DNA of 64,000 nucleotides from an uncultured Flavobacteriaceae bacterium (GTDB lineage: Bacteria > Bacteroidota > Bacteroidia > Flavobacteriales > Flavobacteriaceae): positions 62,001 to 126,000 of the forward strand of contig CANMSN010000002.1 of the NCBI GenBank assembly GCA_947500585.1. Direction: 5' to 3'. Positions 42,541-51,195 of this stretch are shown here, piece by piece (position 1 is the stretch's first letter; the number at the start of each line of letters is the position of its first letter). Below the pieces are notes generated by a model. It worked only from the letters and a program-made list of their open reading frames with translations, did no database searches and had not been told where the DNA came from. Made by a program: the position numbers and the translations under genes.

Positions 42541-45255
42541 TTAAATTTCGTAACGCACTCTAAAGGTTACAAAGCGAGGTTGTATAAATGTTTCTGTTGT
42601 TGACACTGAAATGGTATTGGCTCCATTACTAATTCTAGATTCAATATCTAACAAGTTAGTGGCTCTAATTTCGTATTCCCATTTTGCGTCTCTATCTTTT
42701 CTGTAAGACAATGAGGCATTCCATGTTTCAAAGGATTGAGCGTCACCTCCCTTTTCCTTTTGACGATTATAAGCATAATCTGTTCTAAAAGTAATAGATT
42801 TTAAAATATAGGCATCAAAATCTATAGAAGGGGCATTCGTATAAAATACGGTATTTCTAGTACCTTGATTATTAGTATTAACACTATACCTGTACCTTAA
42901 ACTAACGTTAGGTGCAACCTTAAAATTAGTACGTAATTCAGGGATGTAAGTTTGCGTAAATATTTCGTTTACAGATTGTCTTCCTTGAATAAACTGGTTA
43001 TTTTTACTATAATTTAAATTTGTGCTTAAACTTGCTCTAAGCTTACCAAATGTACGCTGAACTCGCCCGTTTGCAGAAACATTTTCATCAGCAAAGTTTG
43101 AATTAAAAAAAGTACTTGTTGTAATTACATTTTCAAAGTCGGTTAACCCTCTAATTTGGTCTATATTTTTTGTGTATGCCACACGCGCAAATACATTGGT
43201 ATAATTAAACAGATTAAAACTACTATAAAATAAACTTACATTATGTGATAATGCATTTTGTAAATCTGGCTCACCATATTGAATACTACTAAAATTGTTT
43301 AAAACTAAACCCTGAGCTAAACGGGTTACATCTGTAAACTGGTTAAGCATATTATATCTTAGCGTTAGACTTTCACTCTTTTTGAATTGAATACGAGTTT
43401 CAAAATCTGGTAAAAACCTTAAGAAGTTATCTTTAAATTCTTCATTAAATTGGCTGTTTTTATTTCCGTAGGCATGTACTGAAAACCCAGGTCTAAAAGT
43501 AAATATCCCAGCTTTTAACGTGTAATGAACGCCTAAATAGAAATCGCTAAAATTATATTCTGTGTCATTTGTAGCTCTACCAGCATTAAATGTTGGTGTC
43601 GGGTTAAACTGAGAACCATCTTCTAAAAATTGAAAAAGATTGGAGTTAAATTGTTGATTACTTAAAATAGTACCTAATGTAAAATTGATATTACTTTTAG
43701 CATTAAGTATGTTATAATAATCAACCTTCGCATCTAATTGATTAGATTTTATACGCCTATTCTGACCTAAATTGTAATTGTTAAAGCTAGTAATTAATCC
43801 TAATTCCTCTGCTGTTGTATCATAGGCATCATCATTATCAGGGTCGTTAACCAATAATGCACTGTAAAAAGGATCTTCGTCTTTTAATAAATGTTGCGCC
43901 TCAAAAGCAAAAATATTGTTTTCGTTTAATGTGTAATAGTAATTTATATTTTGGTTAACACTATAAGGTTTTACCTCATCAAACTGATCTGTATTTCCTA
44001 AAACTGATGATTCAAAGTTTTGATCTTGTGAATCGTCTGAAATTCTGGCTAAAACATCATAATCTAATTGATTATTTACATTTGGCTTGTAGCTAGCACT
44101 TAATTTTAATAATCCCTGATTTGAAGCTTCGTCACTTACACGTTCTGTAGCTTCGTCTGGAATACCTAAATCTGAATCTGTATATTGTCTAAATGTTTCT
44201 TGTCTTGTAGCAATACGACTACTATTATAAATGGCAAAACCACTTATATCTAAAGCTTTATTGGGCGACCAGCTAAAATTTGTTGCTCCAAGCTTATTTT
44301 CAATATCTATAGCATTGTTTTGACTGGTTAAAAACCCAAGGCTATTATCGCCTAAATCAATACTGGTACCGCTATTATTACTTGGTGCCCTAAAACCTCC
44401 TCCAAAACCTCGAATATCTTGGCGTGATAAAGCTATCTCGCCTGTATTATTTAAGTCTCCTAAGAAATTAAGACTAAATTTAGGACTGTAATAAAATAAT
44501 TTGGGTTGCGCTAAATAGAGTTCTTCATCGGGTGATGCACCACCTCCAACGGTTACATTTCCAAACCAAAAGTTTTCTTTTCCTTCTTTTAGTTTAATAT
44601 TGATAGCCACGTTATCTTGATTATTTGTAACACTACTTAATTGACCAACTTCAGAGTAATTACGTAATACTTGTATTTTATCTACGGCATTAGAAGGGAT
44701 GTTTTTAGTTGCTAACTTTGTATCACCATCAAAAAAATCTTTTCCATTTACCATCAATTTATTCACGACTTTACCTTCTACTTCTATTTGCCCATCGTCG
44801 TTAATTTCTACACCAGGTAAATTTTCCAAATCATCCTCAAGATTACGTTCTGTTCCTGTTCTAAAAGAATCAGCGTTATATATGAGTGTATCACCTTTTA
44901 CGGTTACAGGCATTTCATAGGTTAATTCTATAGCATCTAAAGCATTGTCTGGCGTAAGCACAATATCCTTATTTATGTCATCTTCATTAGTGGTGATTAT
45001 TTCTTCAAAACTTTTCATGCCTATATAACTTACTTGTAATTTATATTTGGCATTTTTACCCAAAGACAACATGTATTTTCCTTTATCGTTTGTTATTCCA
45101 TAAGATTCAAGCGCACTAGTTTCTTGATTTATAGCAATAACGTTAGCCAATTCTAAAGGCTCGCCAATACTATCTTTTACAACCCCTTGTATTTTAATTT
45201 GGGCAATTGTAATATTGGTAGAGCATAACAGCAATACGAAAATTAATTTTTTCAT
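42541..45255 (-). CDS. TonB-dependent receptor-like outer-membrane beta-barrel protein
   Basis: 904 residues. Signal peptide (ending near TNITIAQ), then a carboxypeptidase-regulatory-like domain at ~20-95 (IKIQGVVKDSIGEPLELANVIAI ... YKLQVSYIGMKSFEE). A plug-like region follows (NLEDDLENLPGVEINDDGQIEVEGKVVNKLMVNGKDFFDGD), then a long beta-barrel of the OMP_b-brl type ending with an aromatic strand (VTFRVRYEI). The closest architecture is the Bacteroidota receptor family found beside GLPGLI proteins; no ligand can be named. It is the last gene of a minus-strand unit headed by three GLPGLI genes. Confidence 0.88.
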   Translation of the reverse strand: MKKLIFVLLLCSTNITIAQIKIQGVVKDSIGEPLELANVIAINQETSALESYGITNDKGKYMLSLGKNAKYKLQVSYIGMKSFEEIITTNEDDINKDIVLTPDNALDAIELTYEMPVTVKGDTLIYNADSFRTGTERNLEDDLENLPGVEINDDGQIEVEGKVVNKLMVNGKDFFDGDTKLATKNIPSNAVDKIQVLRNYSEVGQLSSVTNNQDNVAINIKLKEGKENFWFGNVTVGGGASPDEELYLAQPKLFYYSPKFSLNFLGDLNNTGEIALSRQDIRGFGGGFRAPSNNSGTSIDLGDNSLGFLTSQNNAIDIENKLGATNFSWSPNKALDISGFAIYNSSRIATRQETFRQYTDSDLGIPDEATERVSDEASNQGLLKLSASYKPNVNNQLDYDVLARISDDSQDQNFESSVLGNTDQFDEVKPYSVNQNINYYYTLNENNIFAFEAQHLLKDEDPFYSALLVNDPDNDDAYDTTAEELGLITSFNNYNLGQNRRIKSNQLDAKVDYYNILNAKSNINFTLGTILSNQQFNSNLFQFLEDGSQFNPTPTFNAGRATNDTEYNFSDFYLGVHYTLKAGIFTFRPGFSVHAYGNKNSQFNEEFKDNFLRFLPDFETRIQFKKSESLTLRYNMLNQFTDVTRLAQGLVLNNFSSIQYGEPDLQNALSHNVSLFYSSFNLFNYTNVFARVAYTKNIDQIRGLTDFENVITTSTFFNSNFADENVSANGRVQRTFGKLRASLSTNLNYSKNNQFIQGRQSVNEIFTQTYIPELRTNFKVAPNVSLRYRYSVNTNNQGTRNTVFYTNAPSIDFDAYILKSITFRTDYAYNRQKEKGGDAQSFETWNASLSYRKDRDAKWEYEIRATNLLDIESRISNGANTISVSTTETFIQPRFVTFRVRYEI

Positions 45256-45301
45256 GTTTTTAATTTGAATATACTTTTTGGTTTAGAGCTAATTGTATAC
45301 G

Positions 45302-46168
45302 CTAACGACTACCAGTTCTTCTGCCTCGATTATTTCTCATTTCTAGCATTTTTCCAGTAATAATTTCTTTATACTCCTTTTTTGTAACTTCTTTACCTTT
45401 ATCTAAAGGTTCAATTTTAATTTTTTCTTCTGGATTCATTACTATTTTAGAACACAATAAAGTAGTAGTGCCAACATTTACTTCTAGTATTAAACCTGGA
45501 AGCCCCCAATAATCGCCAGGACCTTGACTAACTGGAACCATAGGTGTATACCATGCTTCAATCTCCATCATATCAACTTCTTCTACAGGCTCTGCTTTTG
45601 AGTTTGCCACTTCATCTGTTTTTATGGAATCTGCCTTTTTCTCTGCATCACTATTTCTTAAACTGCTCCAAGAAAACGTCCACCACGAGGTTTCGAAAAC
45701 TGGTCTTTTACAAGTTGCTTTAAAACAGGTATATTTTCCTATTTGCTTAGTTTCTGTTCCCATCTTCCAGTCTAGTTTAGACAGGTTTTCTTTTACTAAA
45801 AATTGCTTACCATAAAATTCTTGATTCTGTGAAAACTCATTCGATTTTATATTTTTATATTGAACTCCTGGGGTAAAATTCTTTCCCCAAGAATCTGTCG
45901 CTCCAGACATTGCATCTAATTTCTCATCCTCTTTATATAAAGATTCTTCTTTATTAAACGTTAAAACGTAAGTTTTTTCTAACCTATTTTTTAAGCGTGC
46001 TGCCATTTGCTTCTTTTCTGCTTCACTCATTCTGGCTCCCCAAGTACCTAAATCCATTGGTGTTTTTGAAAAATAGTAGGCTTTTCCTTGAAATTCTTGA
46101 GCGTTAATTATATTTGAGGTTAGCGATACTAATACTATAATTACAAATTTGTTAAGTGGTGTTTTCAT
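45302..46168 (-). CDS. GLPGLI family protein (third in tandem)
   Basis: 288 residues with a signal peptide (ending near IINAQ). The eponymous motif occurs as YWGLPGLILEVNVGTTTLLCSKIVMNP near residue 225. Earlier parts have FQGKAYYFSKTPMDL at the N-terminus and LTFNKEESLYKEDEKLDAMSG in the middle. A Cys pair is present (YTCFKATCKRP). The chain ends with an Arg/Gly-rich tail (MRNNRGRRTGSR). The family is exported and of unknown function. It lies between the second GLPGLI gene and the receptor gene, 46 bp from the latter. Confidence 0.92.
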   Translation of the reverse strand: MKTPLNKFVIIVLVSLTSNIINAQEFQGKAYYFSKTPMDLGTWGARMSEAEKKQMAARLKNRLEKTYVLTFNKEESLYKEDEKLDAMSGATDSWGKNFTPGVQYKNIKSNEFSQNQEFYGKQFLVKENLSKLDWKMGTETKQIGKYTCFKATCKRPVFETSWWTFSWSSLRNSDAEKKADSIKTDEVANSKAEPVEEVDMMEIEAWYTPMVPVSQGPGDYWGLPGLILEVNVGTTTLLCSKIVMNPEEKIKIEPLDKGKEVTKKEYKEIITGKMLEMRNNRGRRTGSR

Positions 46169-46173
46169 ATTTA

Positions 46174-46228
46174 AAAGATTATTTTTTGTATAACAAATTT
46201 AACTAATAATTAAACAAAATAATCTTTT
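46174..46228. repeat. 13-bp perfect inverted repeat between two GLPGLI genes
   Basis: AAAAGATTATTTT (46174-46186) and AAAATAATCTTTT (46216-46228), with a 29-bp loop. It starts 5 bp upstream of the third GLPGLI start. It could form an RNA hairpin in the leader of that gene, or be a partial terminator or operator; the long loop argues against a classical terminator. Confidence 0.5.
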
Positions 46229-46263
46229 ATTCATTTTAATACTTAACAGTAGTTTAGAATTAA

Positions 46264-47145
46264 TTAAAATCTACCGCCGCCACCTCTAGATCTACCGTCG
46301 TCTCTTCCTCTACTATTTCTAAACTCTTCCATTTTTTCTGTAATAATCTCTTTGTATTCTTTTTTAGTAACTTCTTTTCCTTTTTCAGGCATTTTTATCT
46401 CATCTTTCTCATCAGGATTCATTACTATTTTAGAGCATAGCATTATTGTATTTCCTGCATTAATTTCTAAAATTAAACCAGGAAGCCCCCAATATTCAGA
46501 AGGCCCTTGGCTCACAGGAATCATAGGAGTATACCAAGCAACTACTTCAATCATTTCTGGCCCTTCTTCAGCTTCTTCTTCATTACTTTTATCTGTTTCA
46601 CTATCATTATTTTCAGAGTCATTTCTGGATCTAGGTGGGGTTCGCATCCAATTTATTTCATTTTCTGGCACCTTTACGGTAGCTTTAAAAGCAGTGTACT
46701 TTCCTATTTGTTTGGTTTCGCTACCCATTTCCCATTTGTAATGTGTTAGTGCTTCTTTAATTAAGAACTGTTTCCCAAAAAACTCTTGGTCTTGTACAAA
46801 TATTTTAGACTTAATATTTTTGTATTGAGACCCACTTGAAAAGCTACTACTCATAAAACCAAAACCACGTCCACCATCTGCAGATGGGGCTGCTAATTTT
46901 TCGTCTTCTTTAAATATAGATTCTTCTTTATTAAAAGTTAAAATGAAGGTTTTTTCTAAAAATTGCTTCATTCTTTCCTCCATCTGTTTCTTTTGTTGTT
47001 CATTCATCTGTCTTCCCCTACCGAAACGACTCATATCTATAGTGGTTTTTGATGAATAATAAGCTTTCCCTTGAAATTCTTGTGCAGTTATTGATGTTGA
47101 GATTAATAGGAATAAAATAGATAGTTTGATTGCGAACGTTTTCAT
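46264..47145 (-). CDS. GLPGLI family protein (second in tandem)
   Basis: 293 residues with a signal peptide (ending near SITAQ). It resembles the downstream paralogue throughout: FQGKAYYSSKTTIDMS at the N-terminus, LTFNKEESIFKEDEKLAAPS near residue 70 and EYWGLPGLILEINAGNTIMLCSKIVMNP near 217. Instead of the Cys-containing segment it has a Glu/Asp-rich stretch (DSENNDSETDKSNEEEAEEGPE). It ends in an Arg/Gly tail (GRDDGRSRGGGGRF). The family is exported; its role is unknown. Confidence 0.92.
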   Translation of the reverse strand: MKTFAIKLSILFLLISTSITAQEFQGKAYYSSKTTIDMSRFGRGRQMNEQQKKQMEERMKQFLEKTFILTFNKEESIFKEDEKLAAPSADGGRGFGFMSSSFSSGSQYKNIKSKIFVQDQEFFGKQFLIKEALTHYKWEMGSETKQIGKYTAFKATVKVPENEINWMRTPPRSRNDSENNDSETDKSNEEEAEEGPEMIEVVAWYTPMIPVSQGPSEYWGLPGLILEINAGNTIMLCSKIVMNPDEKDEIKMPEKGKEVTKKEYKEIITEKMEEFRNSRGRDDGRSRGGGGRF

Positions 47146-47266
47146 AGTTTAAGTGTAAAATGTTTGTTTTTTGTTGACCAAAATCATGAATCATTTAAAT
47201 TCATAATGTTAAGACCGCAATTATACACTTTAGTTTAAGCTGAGAACGTTAAAGTATTCTTAAAAA

Positions 47267-48109
47267 TCAACCTCCAATTCTAATCATAACTCTTTCTCCA
47301 TCACCGCTTCCTCTTCTTGTTTGAAATTGCTCCATCATTTCTTTACGTTTCTTTTCCCGTATTTCATTAAACTCTGTTTGAGAAACTTCTTTGCCTTTTA
47401 TTGGTTCTTTTATCTCGAAAGTCTCTTCAGGGTTTAAAACTATTTTACTGCATATTAAGGTTAGTTCCCCATCATTTACTTCTAATATTAAACCAGGTAA
47501 ACCGAAATAATTTCCTGGTCCGTTACTCACAGGAATTTGTGGCGTGTACCAGACGGTGGTTGTTCTATCTTTGGTTAATTCTTCAAACTTACCTTCCGAA
47601 GTAATGGTTTGTGTTGTATATTCTTCTTCAAAAACCGCTTTAAAACAAGCATATTCACCAATATATTTCGTTTCATTTATAAGTTCCCATTTCTTAGTTT
47701 TTAATGTGTCCTTTATTAAAAATATTTTTCCTGAAATTTCTGTTTTATTGGTGTATCTATTTTCCTTTATATTCTTATACATAACATCAGAACCTTGCGA
47801 CAATTTAATAGTTATACCAGAAGAGGAGGGTGCTGCTGGCGCATCCAATTTTTCAACCTGCTTATAAACAGATTCGTTTCTATTAAACTTTAATGTATAC
47901 TCTTGTTGAAACTGTTTTTTTAGCTGCTCTTGAAGATCTTTTTGCATATCGGAGTTCATTTTATCTTCTCCTATTTTTAAATCCATTTTTCTATGCGATT
48001 TATAGGTTGCAATACCCTGAAAATCCTGTGCTACTAAATCACAAGTCACAAACAAGACTATTAACATCGTTATGATGTATTTAACTCTAAAACTTTTTGG
48101 ATTTTTCAT
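47267..48109 (-). CDS. GLPGLI family protein (first in tandem)
   Basis: 280 residues. It has an N-terminal export signal (CDLVAQ cleavage region) and the motif NYFGLPGLILEVNDGELTLICSKIVLNP near residue 207. The first part has FQGIATYKSHRKMDLKIGED and LKFNRNESVYKQVEKLDAPA. The end is Arg/Gly-rich (RRGSGDGERVMIRIGG). It is more diverged than the other two, so the duplication that made the pair at 45302-47145 is later. The gene is divergent from the histidine-kinase gene, across a spacer with repeated motifs. Confidence 0.92.
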   Translation of the reverse strand: MKNPKSFRVKYIITMLIVLFVTCDLVAQDFQGIATYKSHRKMDLKIGEDKMNSDMQKDLQEQLKKQFQQEYTLKFNRNESVYKQVEKLDAPAAPSSSGITIKLSQGSDVMYKNIKENRYTNKTEISGKIFLIKDTLKTKKWELINETKYIGEYACFKAVFEEEYTTQTITSEGKFEELTKDRTTTVWYTPQIPVSNGPGNYFGLPGLILEVNDGELTLICSKIVLNPEETFEIKEPIKGKEVSQTEFNEIREKKRKEMMEQFQTRRGSGDGERVMIRIGG

Positions 48110-48146
48110 AACTAGTGTTCGTTTTTTGATTAATGATGATACAAAT

Positions 48147-48166
48147 ATGATAAGTAAATGATAAGT
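48147..48166. promoter_or_regulatory. Two 9-bp direct repeats in the GLPGLI/histidine-kinase spacer
   Basis: ATGATAAGT occurs at 48147-48155 and at 48158-48166, a period of 11 bp. The repeats lie on the GLPGLI side of the divergent spacer. Spaced direct repeats of this kind are typical of OmpR-type response-regulator sites; here that is inference. Confidence 0.4.
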
Positions 48167-48171
48167 TTTTA

Positions 48172-48232
48172 GTTAACTAGTGTTAACGTGTGTTAACCGA
48201 TTGGTTTTGTATCATTATTACTTTTACTTTTG
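48172..48232 (+). promoter_or_regulatory. Triple GTTAAC array next to the two-component-system promoter
   Basis: GTTAAC occurs at 48172-48177, 48182-48187 and 48192-48197, an exact 10-bp period. Immediately downstream are TTG (48201-48203), a 21-bp spacer and TACTTTTG (48225-48232), a -33/-7 promoter for the kinase gene. The array sits where an activator would bind. The promoter places the transcript start at or near the ATG (48239), so the mRNA may be leaderless. Confidence 0.5.
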
Positions 48233-48238
48233 ATATAA

Positions 48239-49702
48239 ATGAATGATAAAAAATACAAGTGGCTCTTATACCTTATTGTAACAACTATATTATTGACTGT
48301 AGTTGTGCAATGCTATTGGAATTATAAAAACTATCTTTTAAATAAGCAGAACTTCATCAATCAAGTACAAGTAAGTTTAGATAATGCTTTAGATACTTAT
48401 TATGCAGATTTAGCAGAATCAAATGAAATGGCTATATGGGATGTTGATACCTTATCTTTTGATGAACATTCGTCTCATATAAAATCAGATTCCATTTTTT
48501 TAAATATTAAGAAAGATTATAAAGGTATCATTAAAGAAGATATTTCTGGGTTTACTCAATTAACTGATTCTAATAGCGGATTTACCTTTAAAAAAGGTAA
48601 TAATCATATTTCTACAGTAAAAGTCATAAAAGGGAAAAAAGCCACAGACAGTCTAAAACTAATAAAAGGAATTACCTCAATTTTTATTTCTATTAAAAAT
48701 GACACCCTAGATTTTACAAAACTAAGTCCAGTTTTAGACTCTGAATTAGAAAGAAAGCAATTGGATATCGTTTACACATTGGAACATTATAAAAACGATA
48801 GTGTTTTTAATACTTTTAATTCTGAGAACAGTAGTCCAAACTTTTTAAAAGCATCTTCTAAATCAACCTTTTTAAAGGAAAATGAACGCTTAGAAATAAA
48901 TTATTCAAATGCTACAAATATTATTTTAAAACAAGGTTTGGGTAGTATATTAATCTCAACATTACTAGTTTTAGCGGTTATAAGTTGTTTGTTTTATCTT
49001 TTAAAGATTATCCAAAAACAAAAACAACTTGCCGAAGTAAAAAATGATTTAATAAGTAATATTACACATGAGTTTAAAACACCTATTGCTACTATTGGCG
49101 TAGCTTTAGAAGGCATTAATAGTTTTAATGTGATTGATGACAAAGAAAAAACTAAAAAATATGTAAATATGTCTTCAAACCAGCTTTCTAAACTAAATCT
49201 CATGGTTGAAAAGCTATTAGAAACAGCTACATTGGATAGTGAAACTTTAGAACTAAACAAAGAAGCATTAAACATAGCCAGTTTACTAAACACTTTGGTT
49301 AGCCGTTTTAAAATACAACATCAAAACAAAAATTTTATTAGTAAAATTCAAGATGATAGCCTCATTATAAATGTAGACCCTTTTCACTTTGAAAATGCCT
49401 TAAACAACATTCTTGACAATGCTGTAAAATATGGAGGTGATGAAATTACTGCGCAGCTCTTTTCTAAATCTAATTCCGTAGAGATACAAATATCTGATAA
49501 TGGAAATTCATTAACAAAAGACAATAAGAATAGAATTTTTGAAAAATTTTATCGCATTCCAAAAGGTAACACCCATGATGTAAAAGGTTTTGGTATCGGT
49601 TTGTACTATACAAAAACCATAATAGAAAAACATAATGGCTCCGTAATTCTGGACTTAAATAATAAGTTTACAACTTTTAAAATATCAATTCCTAATGGCT
49701 AA
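48239..49702 (+). CDS. Sensor histidine kinase
   Basis: 487 residues. A membrane segment at ~9-25 and another at ~235-257 enclose a ~200-residue periplasmic sensor region. The H box is SNITHEFKTPIATIGVA with His277. The N box is ENALNNILDNAVKYG and the G boxes are QISDNGNSLTKDNKNRIFEKFYRIP and VKGFGIGLYYTKTI. There is no HAMP domain. The overall layout resembles the RprX-type kinases of Bacteroidota. It is followed by an OmpR-type regulator with an 8-bp overlap. Being divergent from the GLPGLI genes suggests that these are part of its regulon. Confidence 0.93.
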   Translation: MNDKKYKWLLYLIVTTILLTVVVQCYWNYKNYLLNKQNFINQVQVSLDNALDTYYADLAESNEMAIWDVDTLSFDEHSSHIKSDSIFLNIKKDYKGIIKEDISGFTQLTDSNSGFTFKKGNNHISTVKVIKGKKATDSLKLIKGITSIFISIKNDTLDFTKLSPVLDSELERKQLDIVYTLEHYKNDSVFNTFNSENSSPNFLKASSKSTFLKENERLEINYSNATNIILKQGLGSILISTLLVLAVISCLFYLLKIIQKQKQLAEVKNDLISNITHEFKTPIATIGVALEGINSFNVIDDKEKTKKYVNMSSNQLSKLNLMVEKLLETATLDSETLELNKEALNIASLLNTLVSRFKIQHQNKNFISKIQDDSLIINVDPFHFENALNNILDNAVKYGGDEITAQLFSKSNSVEIQISDNGNSLTKDNKNRIFEKFYRIPKGNTHDVKGFGIGLYYTKTIIEKHNGSVILDLNNKFTTFKISIPNG

Positions 49703-50378
49703 TCTTACCAAAATATTATTAGCGGAAGACGAACCAGCTTTGGGTCAAATAATAAAAGAAAGTTTAGAAACACGAAATTTTAAAGTATTGCTTTGTGAAA
49801 ATGGTGATATAGCGCTTAAAACTTATCAAGCTGAAAGTCCAGAATTATTAGTTCTTGATGTGATGATGCCGAAAAAAGACGGATTTACATTGGCAAAAGA
49901 AATTAGAAAAATTGATGATACCATCCCTATAATTTTTTTAACGGCAAAATCTCAAACACAAGATGTGGTTGAAGGGTTTACCATTGGTGGAAACGATTAT
50001 TTAAAAAAACCATTTAGTATGGAAGAATTAATTGTTCGTATTAATAATTTACTCAATAGAACAAATCTTCAAAAAACCTCAGATATTTTACAAATTGGTA
50101 ATTACCATTTTAATTTTCCTAAGCAAATGCTTCAGTTTAAAAATGAAGATGCCATTCGATTAACGCATCGTGAAGCTCATTTACTATTTCATTTAATTAA
50201 AAATAAAAATCAAGTATTAGATCGCTCTTTAATACTTAATAAACTTTGGGGAAATGATGATTTCTTTAATGCCAGAAGTATGGATGTTTTTATTACCAAG
50301 CTTAGAAAAAAGTTAAATCATGATGAAAACATTCAAATAATTAATGTCCGAGGTTTTGGTTATAAGTTAATTTGCTAA
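49695..50378 (+). CDS. OmpR/PhoB-family response regulator
   Basis: 227 residues. The receiver domain is at ~1-120 with LLAEDEPALG, the phospho-accepting Asp55 in LLVLDVMMPKKDG, a Thr in IFLTAKSQ and the KKPFSMEELIVRINNLL segment. The winged-helix DNA-binding domain is at ~130-227: RLTHREAHLLFHLIKNKNQVLDRSLILNKLWG and DVFITKLRKKLNHDENIQIINVRGFGYKL. OmpR-type regulators usually bind direct repeats with a 10-11-bp period, which fits the repeats upstream of this operon. Confidence 0.95.
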   Translation: MANLTKILLAEDEPALGQIIKESLETRNFKVLLCENGDIALKTYQAESPELLVLDVMMPKKDGFTLAKEIRKIDDTIPIIFLTAKSQTQDVVEGFTIGGNDYLKKPFSMEELIVRINNLLNRTNLQKTSDILQIGNYHFNFPKQMLQFKNEDAIRLTHREAHLLFHLIKNKNQVLDRSLILNKLWGNDDFFNARSMDVFITKLRKKLNHDENIQIINVRGFGYKLIC

Positions 50379-50411
50379 AAAGTGGTTTGATTTTTGTATT
50401 TTTCAAGTCGC

Positions 50412-51191
50412 ATGAAATATACAACCTTTCTTTTTCTGCTTTTATCAGCTTCAATATTTTCTCAAGAAACTATTGAAACTACGTATGTAAAAAAGGTAGA
50501 GCTAAAGGCAGACAAGTTAGTTTCTATTGATAATTTTGGAATTACATATTTTATTAATAATGATGTTTTTTGCAAAAAGGGTGCTACCCAAACTATTACC
50601 TACAATAATTTACAACTAGGCACTTTAGAAACTGCCAATGCTTTTAATCCGTTAAAAATCAATTTATTTTATAAAGATTTTAATACAGTTATTATTCTTG
50701 ATAACAGATTAGCTGAAATATTTAAAATAGATTTCAATAGCCTTCAAGACTATAAAAATGTTACTCATATTTCTACAGGTTTTGATAATACGCTTTGGGT
50801 ATTTAATCAAGACACGCAACAACTAGAACTTTTTGATTATAAAACTAAGACAACAAGAGTTAAAACATTACCTGTAAAAAGCGACGTTTTAGACTTAAAA
50901 AGCAACTACAATAGTTGTTGGTTACTCACTGAAAATTATTTATACCTTTACAATTATTTTGGTAGCTTACTGGCAAAAATAAAGAACGACGGTTACACAG
51001 AAATTTCAGAAAGCAATGAAAATATTGTTTTAAAAAAAGAGCAAAACCTGTTTTATTTAAAGAAAAATGAGGAAATTCCAATTTCAATATTAATTCCAAA
51101 TTTGTTGATAAATCAGTTTTTTGTAACCAATGAAACCTTGTATATTTACGACAATGAATTGCTTCATCAATACCAAATAAAAACCAACTGA
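50412..51191 (+). CDS. Exported beta-propeller-like protein of unknown function
   Basis: About 259 residues from ATG 50412 (MKYTTFLFLLLSASIFSQ), which gives a signal peptide; an in-frame TTG at 50394 is unlikely. The mature chain has short repeating strands with Asp/Asn turns (KLVSIDNFGITYFINND, VIILDNRLAEIFKIDFN, DNTLWVFNQDTQQLELFDYKTK). These could be beta-propeller blades like those of two-component sensor proteins. It begins 34 bp after the response-regulator stop and may be in its operon. The deoxynucleoside-kinase gene follows 4 bp later. Confidence 0.7.
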   Translation: MKYTTFLFLLLSASIFSQETIETTYVKKVELKADKLVSIDNFGITYFINNDVFCKKGATQTITYNNLQLGTLETANAFNPLKINLFYKDFNTVIILDNRLAEIFKIDFNSLQDYKNVTHISTGFDNTLWVFNQDTQQLELFDYKTKTTRVKTLPVKSDVLDLKSNYNSCWLLTENYLYLYNYFGSLLAKIKNDGYTEISESNENIVLKKEQNLFYLKKNEEIPISILIPNLLINQFFVTNETLYIYDNELLHQYQIKTN

Positions 51192-51195
51192 GATT

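Noticed and set aside
46352-46741. 129-codon open frame on the plus strand inside the second GLPGLI gene
   Set aside because: It is the antisense image of a gene with a clear family motif; no start context or homology pattern supports it.
48172-48197. GTTAAC repeats as a start of a CRISPR array
   Set aside because: The unit is only 6 bp, the spacers are 4 bp and no cas gene is near; the pattern fits operator repeats better.
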